Shown piece after piece: positions 36,150-47,247 of a stretch of 64,000 nucleotides of DNA; positions within the stretch are counted from its first letter, which is position 1, and every line of letters begins with the position of its first letter. Source of the DNA: Melieria omissa (Eukaryota > Arthropoda > Insecta > Diptera > Ulidiidae); assembly GCA_963971225.1 (NCBI GenBank), contig OZ020269.1, positions 95,793,540 to 95,857,539 on the forward strand, written 5' to 3'. The position numbers and the translations under genes were made by a program. The notes under the pieces were generated by a model. That model worked only from the letters and a program-made list of their open reading frames with translations. It made no database searches and was not told the origin of the DNA.

Positions 36150-36520
36150 ATCGAATCACCACCTGCCGCAAAAGTTCTCTCCAAGCCCCTCTGCAAAAAA
36201 TTAAAGGCGTTGTTAGTTTCGATGTCATTCTCATAAACCCATGTCTCTTCACCTGTAATGATGCCGTCGACAACATTTCGACCCAAAAAAAGCAAAAAAA
36301 AAACAGCAACACCTGCGACTGCCTTTTCCACTTGGCCACATCAAGAAATGAAAGATGTTCTCAACTTGGTCCTTCCATCAGAGAAACGGTCCCCCTCTTC
36401 GCCGTCGACCTCCAACTACCGCATCGCACACCTTCTTCGTCGGAGCTTCATCCCATACGGGAGACACCTCACAGCCAACGTAGCCGCTATATGTTTGTAT
36501 CGCTGTGTGACGTCCATGTT
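36150..36520 (-). pseudogene. RTE 3' fragment interrupted by a mariner fragment
   Basis: 36158-36198 matches the RTE tail (CCTGCCGCAAAAGTTCTCTC...), and the matching RTE sequence resumes at ~36321 and continues to ~36520. Between them, at ~36199-36275, the minus strand encodes Ile-Ile-Thr-Gly-Glu-Glu-Thr-Trp-Val-Tyr, the mariner block around the first catalytic residue, with Glu where Asp is usual. The mariner piece therefore sits inside an RTE tail. All of it is non-functional. Confidence 0.7.
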
Positions 36521-36689
36521 TTTTCCTCATCCTAAGTACGCGTCTTTGAGATGATTTCGTTTATTAACTACTTTTTTTAAATCCAAAAACTATATAAGAA
36601 GTGATAAATCGTGTGAAAAGAGATGTGTTAATATCCAACTACATAGTCCACCATACAATTGACATTGAATGTAGATATACCTATAAATT

Positions 36690-36815
36690 ATAGGCGTCCT
36701 CAACTTGTTCCTTCCATCGGAGAAACGGTCTCCCTCTTCATCGTCGACTTGCAACTATCGCATCGAACACCTTCTTCGTTGGAGCTTCATCCCATACGGG
36801 AGACACCTCCCAGAT
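36690..36815 (-). pseudogene. RTE C-terminal fragment
   Basis: This ~125-bp match to the RTE C-terminal region shares the distinctive CATCCCATACGGGAGACACC with the copy at 36360-36475. The two are closer to each other than to the intact element, so they belong to one subfamily or arose by local duplication. Confidence 0.7.
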
Positions 36816-38590
36816 GAGGTAGATGTGGAGGGTCTTTAACGAGAGCGCACTTAGGCTAAATAAGGCGCTTTGTGATACAACTTAATTGCCAGACTCCTTC
36901 GCGTTAATGGGTCTCAAACCCTCCTATACGGTTAATGAAGCGTATTCGGTTTTTGGCGCAGTACGGGCCGGAAACAAACTCTCTTCGTAAAGCGTAGTGC
37001 GCTAGAATGTATGGGCACCAGTGTTCGAACGGGTTACCCGGGGGAATACCCGGAGCGAAACATCCTCTGAATAATTACCGAAAAAGCATCGGTCAAATAA
37101 CACCACACATGCCACGTTGTGATAATGTTCTAAGGAGTCAATAGAGCTGGATATCCTACGGTGCCCTATAAGCGTTATTGGACGGTTTTGCCCACAGTCC
37201 AGGAAGCCTACGTTTTTTGAAGCCCCCTGAGTTAAACTTCACTTTTGGTCAGATATAGCTGGTCGGACGAAGAGAAATAAATTTTTCTTTGCTTTAGAAA
37301 GCCATGGCAGTTGGCTGCTTATTTCGATATGCTAAAACTTTGATCGGTCCATTGAAGATCGTTCTTAATCGTTCCTCAAAACATTAAAAGTTGCCGATTC
37401 CATAATATTCACACCACCCATAGCCAGGGATGTGTTAGGATGTGGGAAGACTCGTTTGTGGGATAACAGTATTGGGTCTTGCGAGGATTTAAATGTACCC
37501 TCTTTGCTTGACCCCACTTGGAGATTGTTTTAGTCCGATTTTGGACAGATTTGTGATCTCTGTCTTGATTGTCTCGTAGACCTTAGGAATACCTTAGCCA
37601 GAAAATCCTAAGGATAGTTCCTTGGGTTGTGCCTAGTCTGGATGGTTAGTCTGCCTTACAGTTGTTCGAGTCTCCGTTTAACCATTGCCTCTGTAACCTA
37701 GAACCCATATCAGATGTCAAATGTATATGCAGCTGACCATTGTTTTCAATGTCAAAACATGAGACCCTAGGGACCTGATAGGCGCTTGGCAGTCATAAAG
37801 AATGGTTCTAACTTTGATGCCATTCCAATCGCCCTTCTGTTTGACTTCAGTTTGAACCGATTTCTAATGTTAACCTCAGCTAAACTAACCTGAACTAAAT
37901 CCTTGTGCTGAAATCACGTTCCGTTCACATTGGCGTGTTTTCTACCTGCCTGCTGTATCGCCTTACATGTTTTCTACCCATAAACGCCCAACGAGTTGTT
38001 TACCTGCACGCATGTCCCTCTTCCCCAACACACAACTAATGGCTCCAACACTGTAGCCGACATTATGCGATTGATTGTACTGCGGCTGGCAGCTCAATCA
38101 AATGTCTTTGTTGTTGTTGTTTATTATGGTCCACCATAAGATTGTGTGCGTAATTGCGAAATTGCGTTGAAAGTCATTGGATTTCTGTTGCAATTAAGTA
38201 ACTGGAAATGCGTGCGGAATTATCGTTAAGTTTACTTTTCGTGTTTTTGTTTCCACTGCTCTACGCACTCACCCACACTCACACACATTTCAAAAGGAGC
38301 ATTAGAAGCGAAAGGAGAGCTCATGTTATTTTATGCATAGTAATCGCTTATTAAGAGTACAACAATTCGGTCGTTATCATTTATCGGCTTTGTTTGTTTT
38401 CCTTTTTTTTTACTGTTTGCTTTCATAATGAGATGAACTTTTTTCTTTTCGAAATTCCAATTAATTCTTTTTTTATTTGACCAGCAACACTGCGGTGCTA
38501 ACTATGAATGTCGATTTGTTAATTTGTTTACTTGACACATGTGCAGACAGCTAGACAAATACATACAGATATATTTACATATATATGTAT
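36816..38590. other. Intergenic, probably transposon debris then unique DNA
   Basis: 36816-37860 is GC-richer than its surroundings and reads like eroded transposon sequence, without an identifiable domain. 37860-38590 is AT-rich with a short (CA)n at 38265-38288. No gene was recognised. Confidence 0.3.
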
Positions 38591-38593
38591 ATA

Positions 38594-39284
38594 GTAAGGG
38601 AGAGGGCTGGGGTGTGAACCGGGTTTTGTTTTTTGGCTCTAACTTTTCACAGAATAAAGATATCGAAAAATCGAAGATACCGTTGGAAAGGTGAATATAT
38701 AACGCAACTTTGTTATGAAGACAGATTACCGTTTTGATTGAAATTTAACTCTCTACGTCCAATTTTCTGAGAACGTGATTTTTCGCTTTTTCAAAAAAGT
38801 GGCTGGGTTGTGAACCATCTGGAAAATCCCTATTAAAGTCGGAAAATACGAAGAAAACGCCCATAATTTTTAAGTACATTGAGAATTTATTTAATCAGGA
38901 AGCCTCAAGAGGTGAAAAAAAGTTATAATGACGCCAATTAGGCCAAAAAATCGCAATGAATGAAAGTGCTCAATTTTTTGCAAATATTGCATCGTAAGAT
39001 AGAATCAAAACACTAAATAAACATGTATTACACAAACCTTTTTGCAATAAGCTCAGTCACTAAGATAGCACTTTAAAAAAAAGCCAAGAAGTTTTCGCAG
39101 TCGATTTTCAAACACGATGTCTTTCAAACTCGATTGCTGCCACAAGCAATACATGTTTGTACTTCGGTGTAACCACAAAAGCAGAGTCATATCATAAGAC
39201 AAAATTGACAGTTGAAAGATTGGCGATATGTCAATTAGGGAAAGAAAAAATGGCAATGGTTCACAACCCAGCCCTCTCCCTTAA
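38594..39284. mobile_element. MITE with GGGAGAGGGCTGGG ends, TTAA-like target
   Basis: The left end GGGAGAGGGCTGGGGTGTGA-ACC starts at 38598. The right end is its reverse complement, GGTTCACAACCCAGCCCTCT-CCC, ending at 39280. The right flank is TTAA; the left is GTAA, a likely one-base change. The phrase GGCTGGGTTGTGAACCA also occurs internally at 38802. Length is ~680 bp with no coding capacity. The TTAA target and G-run start resemble the MITE at 24125-24848, though the sequences differ. Confidence 0.75.
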
Positions 39285-39756
39285 CATATACATATGTATG
39301 TGTTTACACAATTTTCAAAGGCATTTTATTTTAATTGGAATGTTTGTGGCAAAAAAATATCAATTTTAATTACAAAAAAGAATTACATTGTAACAGTACA
39401 GTAATGGGATCGATTCAAATAAGGTTGAGAAAGATTTTGGAAGAAGAATTTATCAACATAAAGTGGAAAAAGAATTTGAGAGAAGAAAATTAAATTTTTT
39501 GTTAATTATTTTCATGAATAATTGTTTCGATTCTAAGGATTTAGAAAAATAAAACTTTGGTTATGCCGAAACTTAAAATTTAGGCACATCCGGGTATTAT
39601 TATGTATAATCCAATTCATGTATAATCCAAATCACTGATTATGTTTACAAATTGAGGATACAGTGTGCCCAAGTAAACATGATTTTGTTTAAATAACAAC
39701 GCTATGTTTTAGCAAAACCAATTTATAATATTCAGAATTGCCCCTTTTCGAACTAG
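39285..39756. other. Intergenic, AT-rich
   Basis: Nothing was recognised apart from the last ~30 bp, which look like the start of the ~83-bp satellite found at 43035-44400. Confidence 0.3.
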
Positions 39757-42700
39757 TTTAGTGAACTTACTTACTTACTTAACTGGCCATAACAACCCGT
39801 TATCGGGTTACGGCCTGCCGCAAAACTTCTCTCCAGGCGCCTCTGCTTCGCGCGCGCCTTCTCCAGTTGGTCACACCAAGAGATACCAGGGCCTCTTCCA
39901 CTTGGTCCTTCCACCGGAGACACGGCCTCCCTCTTCGCCGTCGACCTCCAACCATCGCATCGAATGCCTTTTTCGCCGGAGCTTCGTCGTCCATGCGGCA
40001 GACATGACCGAGCCAGCGTAGCCGCTGGATGTTAATTCGCTGCGCTACGTCCATGTCCTTATACAGCTCATACAGCTCGTTATTGGTTCGTATGCGATAG
40101 TCGTCACCAACCCGAACAGGGCCGAAGATTTTGCGAAGCACCTTCCTCTCGAACACTCCAAGGGCCGCTATGTCGTTTCGTGTCATTGTCCATGCTTCAG
40201 CGCCATAGAGGAGCACGGGCAAGATAAGCGTCCTATAGAGTGCAAGTTTTGTCGGTCGAGAGAGGTCTCTACTTCTCAATTGCCTACCGAGACCGTAGTA
40301 GCACCTGTTGGCAAGAGTTATCCTTCGCTTTATCTCCAGACTGACATCATTGCTGCTGTTGATGGCGGTGCCAAGGTAGACGAATTCCTTGACAACTTCA
40401 AAAGCATACCTGTCGGCCTCGACGTGAGACCCTAGCCGCTGCGAGTCCCTGCGTGTAGACAGCATATACTTCGTCTTGCCCTCATTTACCACCAGACCCA
40501 TTTTGGCAGATTCTCTTTCGATAGCCGCAAAGGCAGCGGTGACATCTCGCTTGTTACGTCCGATGACATCAATATCATCAGCGTAAGCAAGGAGCTGGAC
40601 ACTTTTGTTGAAAATTGTGCCATTACGATGTACACCGGCCTTGCGCAGAACACTCTCCATGGTGAAGTTGAAGAGGTCGCAGGACAAAGGATCGCCCTGT
40701 CTGAAACCTCGAACGGTATCAAAGGGGTCGGAGAGGTCACTTCCAACCTTGACGGAGCTGCGCGTATTGCTCAACGTCGCTCTGCAAAGTCTAACGAGCT
40801 TTGCAGGGATACCAAGTTCAGACAATGCGGCATATAGGCGATCCCTTATCGGGCTATCGAATGCTGCCTTGTAATCGATGAAGAGATGGTGTGTATCGAT
40901 TTGGTTCTCATGGGTCTTCTCCAGGATTTGGCGTAGAGTGAATATCTGGTCGATGGTGGACTTACCAGGTCTAAAGCCGCACTGATAAGGTCCAATCAGC
41001 GCCTTGGCGAGTGGCTTTAGTCTTTCACATAATACGCTCGTCAGGACCTTGTATGCAATGGGAAGTAGGCTGATACCCCTGTAGTTGGCGCATATTGTTG
41101 GGTCGCCTTTCTTCAGCACAGGACAAAGGGCACTGAGGTTCCAATCGTTGGGCATTCGTTCCTCCAGCCATATTTTGCAAATGAGCTGATGCATGCACCC
41201 AATCAGCTCACCGCCGCCGGCCTTGAACAATTCAGCTGGTAGCCCATCCGGCCCTGCAGCTTTGTTGTTCTTGAGTCGCTGGATAGCGACCCGGACCTCG
41301 TCATGGCTGGGCGGTGGCACATCCACACCGTCGTCGTCGATTGGTGCCATCTGGACATCTTCACCACTGGCGGTATTGTTCCCTTCGTCGCCTGCGAGCA
41401 GCTTGGTGAAGTGCTCCTTCCACAACCTCAGCACACCCTGCGCATCCGTAACCAGATCCCCGTTTTCGTCTCTGCAAGAAGATGCCCCAGGCTTAAATCC
41501 TTCCGTAAGACGCTTAACTTTTTGGAAGAATTTTCGGGCGTCATTCCTGCTCCTGCACTCCTCGATTTCCTCACGCTCGCGCCTTTCTTGCTCCCGTTTC
41601 TTGCGTCTAAAAAGGCACCTCTCTTTCTTCCTCTCCTCCCGGTATTTTTCTGTCATGGCTCGCGTGGCGGCCGACTGCAGGGTCTTCTTGTATGCAGCAT
41701 TCTTCACTGCAGTGGCTGCGCGACACTCTTCATCGTACCATTGGTTTTTTGGTGGTGGGCGTCGAAAACCAAGGACATTTTCTGCGGCGACGCGCATAGA
41801 GTGGGATAAGTGAGCCCATAATCCGCCGATGTCATCAGGTGGAGAGGGGGAGCGACCGAGCTGGTTGGAGAGTTGAGCGGAGTAGGCTTCGGCTACCCCT
41901 TGTGATCGCAGCTTACTGATGTCCAGCTTTCTTCGCAAACTAGGTTGTGCGGTCTTCGCTGCGCAAAGACGCATGCGTACCTTGGCTGCAACAAGGTAGT
42001 GGTCCGAGTCGATGTTGGGTCCTCGGAACGTGCGCACATCTAGAATGCTAGAAGCATGCCTTCCATCAATCACAATGTGATCAATCTGGTTGCGGGTGGA
42101 TTGATCGGGGGATAACCAGGTGGCCTTGTGGATATCGAGGTGCTGGAATCTGGTGCTACTAACTACCATGTTTCGTGCCGCGGCGAAATCGATCAGCCTC
42201 AGACCGTTGTTCGAAGTGGTCCCATGGAGGCTGAACTGCCCGACTGTGGGGCCAAAGATGCCTTCTCGCCCGACCTTTGCGTTGAAGTCCCCGAGGACAA
42301 TTTTGACGTCATGGGCCGGGCACCTGTCGTAGACGTCCTCGAGCTTCGCATAGAAGGCATCCTTGGTCGCATCGTCCTTCTCTTCCGTCGGGGCGTGCGC
42401 GCAAATCAGGCTGATGCTAAAGTATTTAGCTTTGATGCGGATCGAAGCCAGCCGTTCGTTCACCGGAGTGAACCGAGAGACGTGGTGGCGAAGTCTCTTG
42501 CTGACCACAAATCCGCAGCCAAATTCGCGCTTCTCCGCATGGCAGCTGTAGTAGATATCGCAGTCTGCTCGCTTGGAGCAACCTTGTCCTGTCCATCGCA
42601 TTTCCTGGATGGCGGTGATGTCAGCCTTACATTTCGTGAGGGCTTCCGCCAGTTGGATAGAGGCACCTTCCCTATAGAGGGTCCGGACATTCCAGGTGCA

Positions 42701-43034
42701 TATCCTCAAATCATGGTCCTTGAATCGTTTGCTGTGGTCGTCAACATTGTGGGTTCCTTCCGAGGCTTGCTTTTTGGCTTTCATTGGTATTTGGTTTTCC
42801 GTGGCGGGCACCAAACCCTGCGCACAACCCAAATTTTAAGTCCTGGGGATAGGACTCGCTGCACACATTAGTTCACTATTCAGCGGATGCCAAATAGCTA
42901 TCCAGAAGGGCCGCGCGGAGGCTGTGCATCAGCTTGGATTGGACAGGGACAAGGATCGTTCTGGCGTTCGCCAGGTTGAACGCAATCAGAGACTTTACCT
43001 TGTATGTCCGCTCCCTTCCTTCCTTTAGTGAACT
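39757..43034 (-). mobile_element. Full-length RTE non-LTR retrotransposon with target duplication
   Basis: An identical 11-bp sequence, TTTAGTGAACT, flanks the element at 39757-39767 and 43024-43034. The element itself is 39768-43023 (~3.26 kb), a normal RTE length. On the minus strand it starts with a ~190-bp 5' leader, carries one long ORF and ends after a very short 3' region in a (AAGT)n tail. A short tandem-repeat tail instead of poly(A) is characteristic of the RTE clade. The insertion lies within the first unit of the ~83-bp satellite. Perfect target duplication and an intact ORF suggest recent mobility. Confidence 0.92.
39800..42832 (-). CDS. RTE ORF: apurinic-type endonuclease and reverse transcriptase
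   Basis: This 1010-residue protein would drive target-primed reverse transcription: it nicks chromosomal DNA and copies its own RNA at the nick. Residues ~43-285 form an exonuclease-endonuclease-phosphatase domain. It has Asn48 (TWNVRTL), Glu77 (IQEMRW), Asp182 and Asn184 (GDFNAKVG), Asp251 and the Asp277-His278 pair (SDHY). Residues ~380-440 are highly charged, probably coiled. Residues ~515-800 are the reverse transcriptase, with Asp653 (FIDYKAAFD), RQGDPLS at 711-717 and YADD at 750-753. The basic C-terminus has GRPCLRWKDQVEEAL. No stop or frameshift is seen, and all catalytic residues are present. The first ATG is at 42832, ~190 bp inside the element. Its length and two-domain layout fit RTE/BovB relatives, which lack RNase H. 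Expression cannot be judged from sequence. Confidence 0.93.
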   Translation of the reverse strand: MGCAQGLVPATENQIPMKAKKQASEGTHNVDDHSKRFKDHDLRICTWNVRTLYREGASIQLAEALTKCKADITAIQEMRWTGQGCSKRADCDIYYSCHAEKREFGCGFVVSKRLRHHVSRFTPVNERLASIRIKAKYFSISLICAHAPTEEKDDATKDAFYAKLEDVYDRCPAHDVKIVLGDFNAKVGREGIFGPTVGQFSLHGTTSNNGLRLIDFAAARNMVVSSTRFQHLDIHKATWLSPDQSTRNQIDHIVIDGRHASSILDVRTFRGPNIDSDHYLVAAKVRMRLCAAKTAQPSLRRKLDISKLRSQGVAEAYSAQLSNQLGRSPSPPDDIGGLWAHLSHSMRVAAENVLGFRRPPPKNQWYDEECRAATAVKNAAYKKTLQSAATRAMTEKYREERKKERCLFRRKKREQERREREEIEECRSRNDARKFFQKVKRLTEGFKPGASSCRDENGDLVTDAQGVLRLWKEHFTKLLAGDEGNNTASGEDVQMAPIDDDGVDVPPPSHDEVRVAIQRLKNNKAAGPDGLPAELFKAGGGELIGCMHQLICKIWLEERMPNDWNLSALCPVLKKGDPTICANYRGISLLPIAYKVLTSVLCERLKPLAKALIGPYQCGFRPGKSTIDQIFTLRQILEKTHENQIDTHHLFIDYKAAFDSPIRDRLYAALSELGIPAKLVRLCRATLSNTRSSVKVGSDLSDPFDTVRGFRQGDPLSCDLFNFTMESVLRKAGVHRNGTIFNKSVQLLAYADDIDVIGRNKRDVTAAFAAIERESAKMGLVVNEGKTKYMLSTRRDSQRLGSHVEADRYAFEVVKEFVYLGTAINSSNDVSLEIKRRITLANRCYYGLGRQLRSRDLSRPTKLALYRTLILPVLLYGAEAWTMTRNDIAALGVFERKVLRKIFGPVRVGDDYRIRTNNELYELYKDMDVAQRINIQRLRWLGHVCRMDDEAPAKKAFDAMVGGRRRRGRPCLRWKDQVEEALVSLGVTNWRRRARSRGAWREVLRQAVTR

Positions 43035-44400
43035 CCCAATTGGAATACCAGAAATAAAATCTTTAATCCAAAAATTTTAATTTCGACCTAATTTGACTTA
43101 AGCTAGTTTGGCAATTGGAATACGACAAAAAAAAGCTTTGGTCTATCTCAATTTTAATAAATTATATTGTTTGTTCCAACTCGATTTGACTTGAGCTACT
43201 TCATTCAACATTCAAATGACATAAATCAACCTAATTTGAATTAAGGTAGTTTAGGAAACTGCCATTTAGAATACCACAAATAAATGTTTTGGTGCATTAA
43301 ATTTTGTTTTGGTCCAATTTGACATAAATCAAAATTTTTACTTAATTCTATTTAAGCTGTTTTAGTAAACAGTCATTTGGAATGAGAAAAATGGAAGCTT
43401 TGGCACATAAATCTCAATTTGGAACATATTATACTTAAGCTGTTTTAGTAAAAAGTCATTTATATTAAAGCAAAAGAAACCGTTGCCCATGAATCTCAAT
43501 TTTGACCTAATTCTACTTAAGCTGTTTTAGTAAACATCCATTTGGAATGGGACAATAGAAAGCTTTGGTCCATAAATCTCAATTTTGACCTATTTCTACT
43601 TAAGCTGTTTTAGTAAACAGTCATTTGGAAAAGGATAATCGAATGCTTTGGCCCATAAATCCTAACTTTGACATAATTACACTTAAGCTGTTTTAGTAAA
43701 GTCATTTGGAATAAGACAAATGAAAGTTTTGGCTCATAAATATTAATTTTGACATAATCATATCTAAAATGTTTTAGTAAAAAGTTATTTGGAGTAGGAC
43801 TAATGAAAGCTTTGGCCCATAATCTACAGTTTTCACCTAATTCTACTTAAGATGTTTTAGTAAACAGTCATTTGGAATAGGACTAATTTAAGTTTTGACC
43901 CATAATTTACAGTTTTCATATAATTTTACTTAAGCTGTTTTAGTAAACAGTCATTTGAAATAGGATAATGAAATGCTTTGGCCCTCAAACCTCAGATTTA
44001 ACCGAATTCTACTTAAGCTGTTTAGAAAACAGTTATTTGGAATAGAACTAATGAAAGCTTTGGCCCACAGATCTTAATTTAGACATGATTTTACTTAAGC
44101 TGTTTTAGTAAACAGTCATTTGGAAAAAGATTATCGAATGCTTTGGTCCATAAATCTCAATTGTGACCTCATTCTTCCTAAGCTGTTTTAGTAAACAGCC
44201 TTTTAGAATGAGGCAAATTAAAGTTTACCCCATAATTCTTACTTTTTACCTAATTTTATTCAAGTTGTTTTAGTAAAAAGTCAAAAGGAAATGTCAATTT
44301 TGACATAATTCTACTTAAGCTGTTAATGGAATAGGACAAACGAAAGCTTTGTCATATAAATCTCAATTTTGACCTAATTAAACTTATAGTTCATACTTCT
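43035..44400. repeat. ~83-bp satellite array
   Basis: The anchor CTTAAGCTGTTTTAGTAAAC, followed by AGTCATTTGGAATAGGACAA, then GAAAGCTTTGGCCCATAAAT and CTCAATTTTGACCTAATTCTA, recurs about 14-16 times. Spacing is mostly 80-90 bp between ~43350 and 44270. The first units (43050-43340) are more diverged. The RTE element interrupts the array at its left edge. Confidence 0.92.
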
Positions 44401-46049
44401 TATATCGTCGATATCGTCTGATTTGACTCAACTTGACGTAAGCTACTTCAATTGACATATTTTAGCGTTTTTATTTTTATGAATTATTCATATTTAATAA
44501 GAAAGCCAAAGAAAAAATACGAATTTTTTATAGTCAATTTCGACCAAACGCTAATTACGCTATTTTAACAAACATCAACTCAAAATAGCACCAATAATTT
44601 ATTCAATTCCAATGAACCAAACATTTCAAATGACATATCCATAAATATTCCTCTTCTTATGCAAAAATTTGTTCACCTTCCTTACACCAATTTTTCGGCT
44701 TGCAAGTTTCGCTAACCAAGATCGCCTCACATGCAACCTTCAGCTTCTACTTCAAAGTTGTGTTGTTGTACTATATGTGTTTTGCTGTGCGATTGAAATT
44801 TGTTTCGTCCAAGCACAAAGCAATTCGAAACCACCTGCCGTGTTCGAGACTTTATTTGATCAGCCAAAGCCACGCATATGATTTGCACTTCAACGTACTT
44901 CCGACTGGCGATTGAGTTTGAATTAATAAAGAAATAATTTTAAATTAATCTGACAGCAAACGATGACGGCGCTGTTTCCGTCTGCCAGCGATAGCAACAG
45001 CAGCAGCGGCAGAGCAGCGTAATTATCTAATGAATTCCTCAAGCAGCGGGCATGGCATCACGAGTCTTCACTGACTGGGAAGCTAAGCCCGACTGAGCTG
45101 CAGGAAGAGTGATTCTGTTCGGTTCACTTGGGTTGGGTTGAGTTAGTTGGCAGCGGTTGGATGCTGTTTATAATTGCTAAGTAAAAACACATTCAAGTAA
45201 CGTAGTTACGTGCAGTTGCGGCTGAATGCAGCGCCGCCTCAAAAGGAAGCGCGCTTTGCGATGCCATAATCCAAGTCGACGCGACGGCCAGCTGGAACTT
45301 TACGTTTCGTTGCCTTTCAAATGGTGCAAAAGTAAAATAGCACACACACACACAATGAATAATGAATTAAAGCGCAGCAAAAAACTGTGCAGAAAGTCTA
45401 AAAACCGGTGATAAATGCTCGACACCAACCAAACAGACGAGCAGCAACGAGCGGCCGTTGGAAAGGAATCGGATGCCGCAATTGCATTTTATTCTCTTTA
45501 CTTTGTCAATCGTTTTTTTCACTTTTTTTTGTTGTATGTAAAATGTATTAAGTAATTATGCTTTGGCCCGCGGTTAGTTGCACATGTGCACCTGAGGGAC
45601 AGCGGCGACGATGCGGAATGATTGGTGACTGTTTGTCTGTCTGTCTAGCAGCTGGTGCCCTTGTTGTTGTTGTTGTTGTTGTGCTAGTGTGCAGTGTGCA
45701 AGTAATTTCAGTTTGTTAACTTTGTCTATGGCCATTAGGTATTAACAACTGCACTTGACTGCAATTGAGTTTGTTGACCACGTAGCCAACAGTCCGTAGA
45801 TACGTTTGAAACATACACTCACACACACATATAGTAAATAGATGGAGATAATAACCGGTTGAATGGCATTAGCATGAAATGGCAATTTGAACTTTTGCAT
45901 TGATTGGCAGCGCAAAAGGCTCGAATACATTGCAAGAAACATTTGTTGAAAGGGCTCCCGGATAGTCAGTTTTAGATGATTAGAATTGAATTAACACTCA
46001 AAGCACAGTTTGTGAATCATTGGAAAATATTATGCAGGAAATTATGATG
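44401..46049. other. Intergenic, no gene seen
   Basis: A GC-richer stretch at 44950-45480 contains CAGCAG-type runs but no recognisable exon. (TTG)n lies at 45661-45682. Short CA-rich runs lie near 45340 and 45816. Confidence 0.3.
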
Positions 46050-46054
46050 ATTAA

Positions 46055-46475
46055 GAAATAAAAGTCACTGACAGATTTTAATCAGTGACCGGAAATAACA
46101 GTTATCTATGAAAACTATATTTGAAAAAATTACTATGAAAAGGTCAAAGGTCATAGAACTACAAAAGTTATGATTCTTCCGGAAAACAGAATTGTCAAGT
46201 CAGGCCTTGTTGAGTCGATCAAGATATATAATGAATCCAGTACTGCAAATAATGAAAATGCCTTTTATATTGCGACTTAAAAAATAAAAGTCACTGAATG
46301 ATTTTTATTGATGACTTTTATAAATTAAGGTCACTGAATGGTTTTATTGGTTTATAAATAAAAGTCACTTACTGTTTTTTATTGATGTCTGTTTCAAATA
46401 ACAGTCACTTTCCGATTTTTATTGATAACTGTTATAAATAAAAGTCACCAATACTTTTTATCATAGAACTAATAA
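46055..46475. repeat. Degenerate ~42-bp repeats with GTCACTGA core
   Basis: AAATAAAAGTCACTGAATGA followed by TTTTTATTGATGACTGTTAT recurs near 46062, 46286, 46328, 46366, 46404 and 46440. The AAAAGTCACTGA core is the reverse complement of part of the mariner end that begins at 46516 (TCAGTGACTTTT). A derivation from that end is inference. Confidence 0.65.
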
Positions 46476-46547
46476 AAAAAATCAAAAATAATTGATCTAT
46501 GAGATTTGTACCTTAAAGAACAGTTTGAGAAGTCAGTGACTTTTTTA

Positions 46548-47125
46548 ATTTCGCGCACGACCGTTTATCGGTCTTGGCCGAAAGAGCGCGTCAGCCGATT
46601 CTCTCCTGTGCTTGCTGGCGCCAGTTGGAGATTCCAAGTGCCGAGAGGTTCTGCGACACTTGGTCTTTCCAACGTAGATGAGGACGTCCTCTTCCGCGGC
46701 GTCCACCTGAGGGTACCGTCTCGTAGACTCGCCTTGTCGGAGAATCTTCAGCCATACGGGAAACATGGTCAAGCCAGCGCAACCGCTGTATTTTTATGCG
46801 CTTGACTATGTCCATATCCCTGTATAGCTCGTGCAGCTCGTTGTTCCATCGTATACGGTACCCATCACCCACGCGGAGCGGACCGAAGACTTAACGGAGT
46901 ATCTTTCTCTCGAACGCTTTCAAGGTACGTTCATCGGTGGTCGACAACGTCCAGGACTCTGCACCATATAAGAGGACGGGGATGATAAGTGCTTTGTAGA
47001 GCGTAAGTTTTGTTCGTAGAGAGAGGGCCCTACTTCTCATCTGCCTACTGAGCCCAAAGTAGCACCTGTTGGCAAGAGTTATTCTCCGCTTGATCTCCAG
47101 GCTGACGTCATTGTTGGTGTTGAAA
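46548..47125 (-). pseudogene. RTE reverse-transcriptase C-terminal fragment
   Basis: The minus strand aligns with the last ~180 residues of the intact RTE protein at 39800-42832. It includes Asp-Val-Ser-Leu-Glu-Ile-Lys-Arg-Arg-Ile-Thr-Leu-Ala-Asn-Arg-Cys-Tyr and the Leu-Leu-Tyr-Gly-Ala-Glu block. A single stop codon at ~46891 replaces the Lys after Lys-Ile-Leu-Arg. Apart from that stop the frame is largely open, so the copy is not very old. It is 5'-truncated at ~47125 and belongs to a different subfamily from the intact element. Confidence 0.85.
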
Positions 47126-47247
47126 TGCAACCCTGCTACTGTCAACTACCATCTCTTGGTAGGCTACATTCAAATTTGAGCATAATGCGTCATTTACTTT
47201 GTGTTTGACAGCCATTGAAGGCAGACAACTTTGGGAATTTCGACAAA

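Noticed and set aside
42128..42871. 247-codon plus-strand frame opposite the RTE ORF
   Set aside because: It is the antisense shadow of the endonuclease domain and has no domain of its own. The plus frames at 41193-41813 are likewise shadows.
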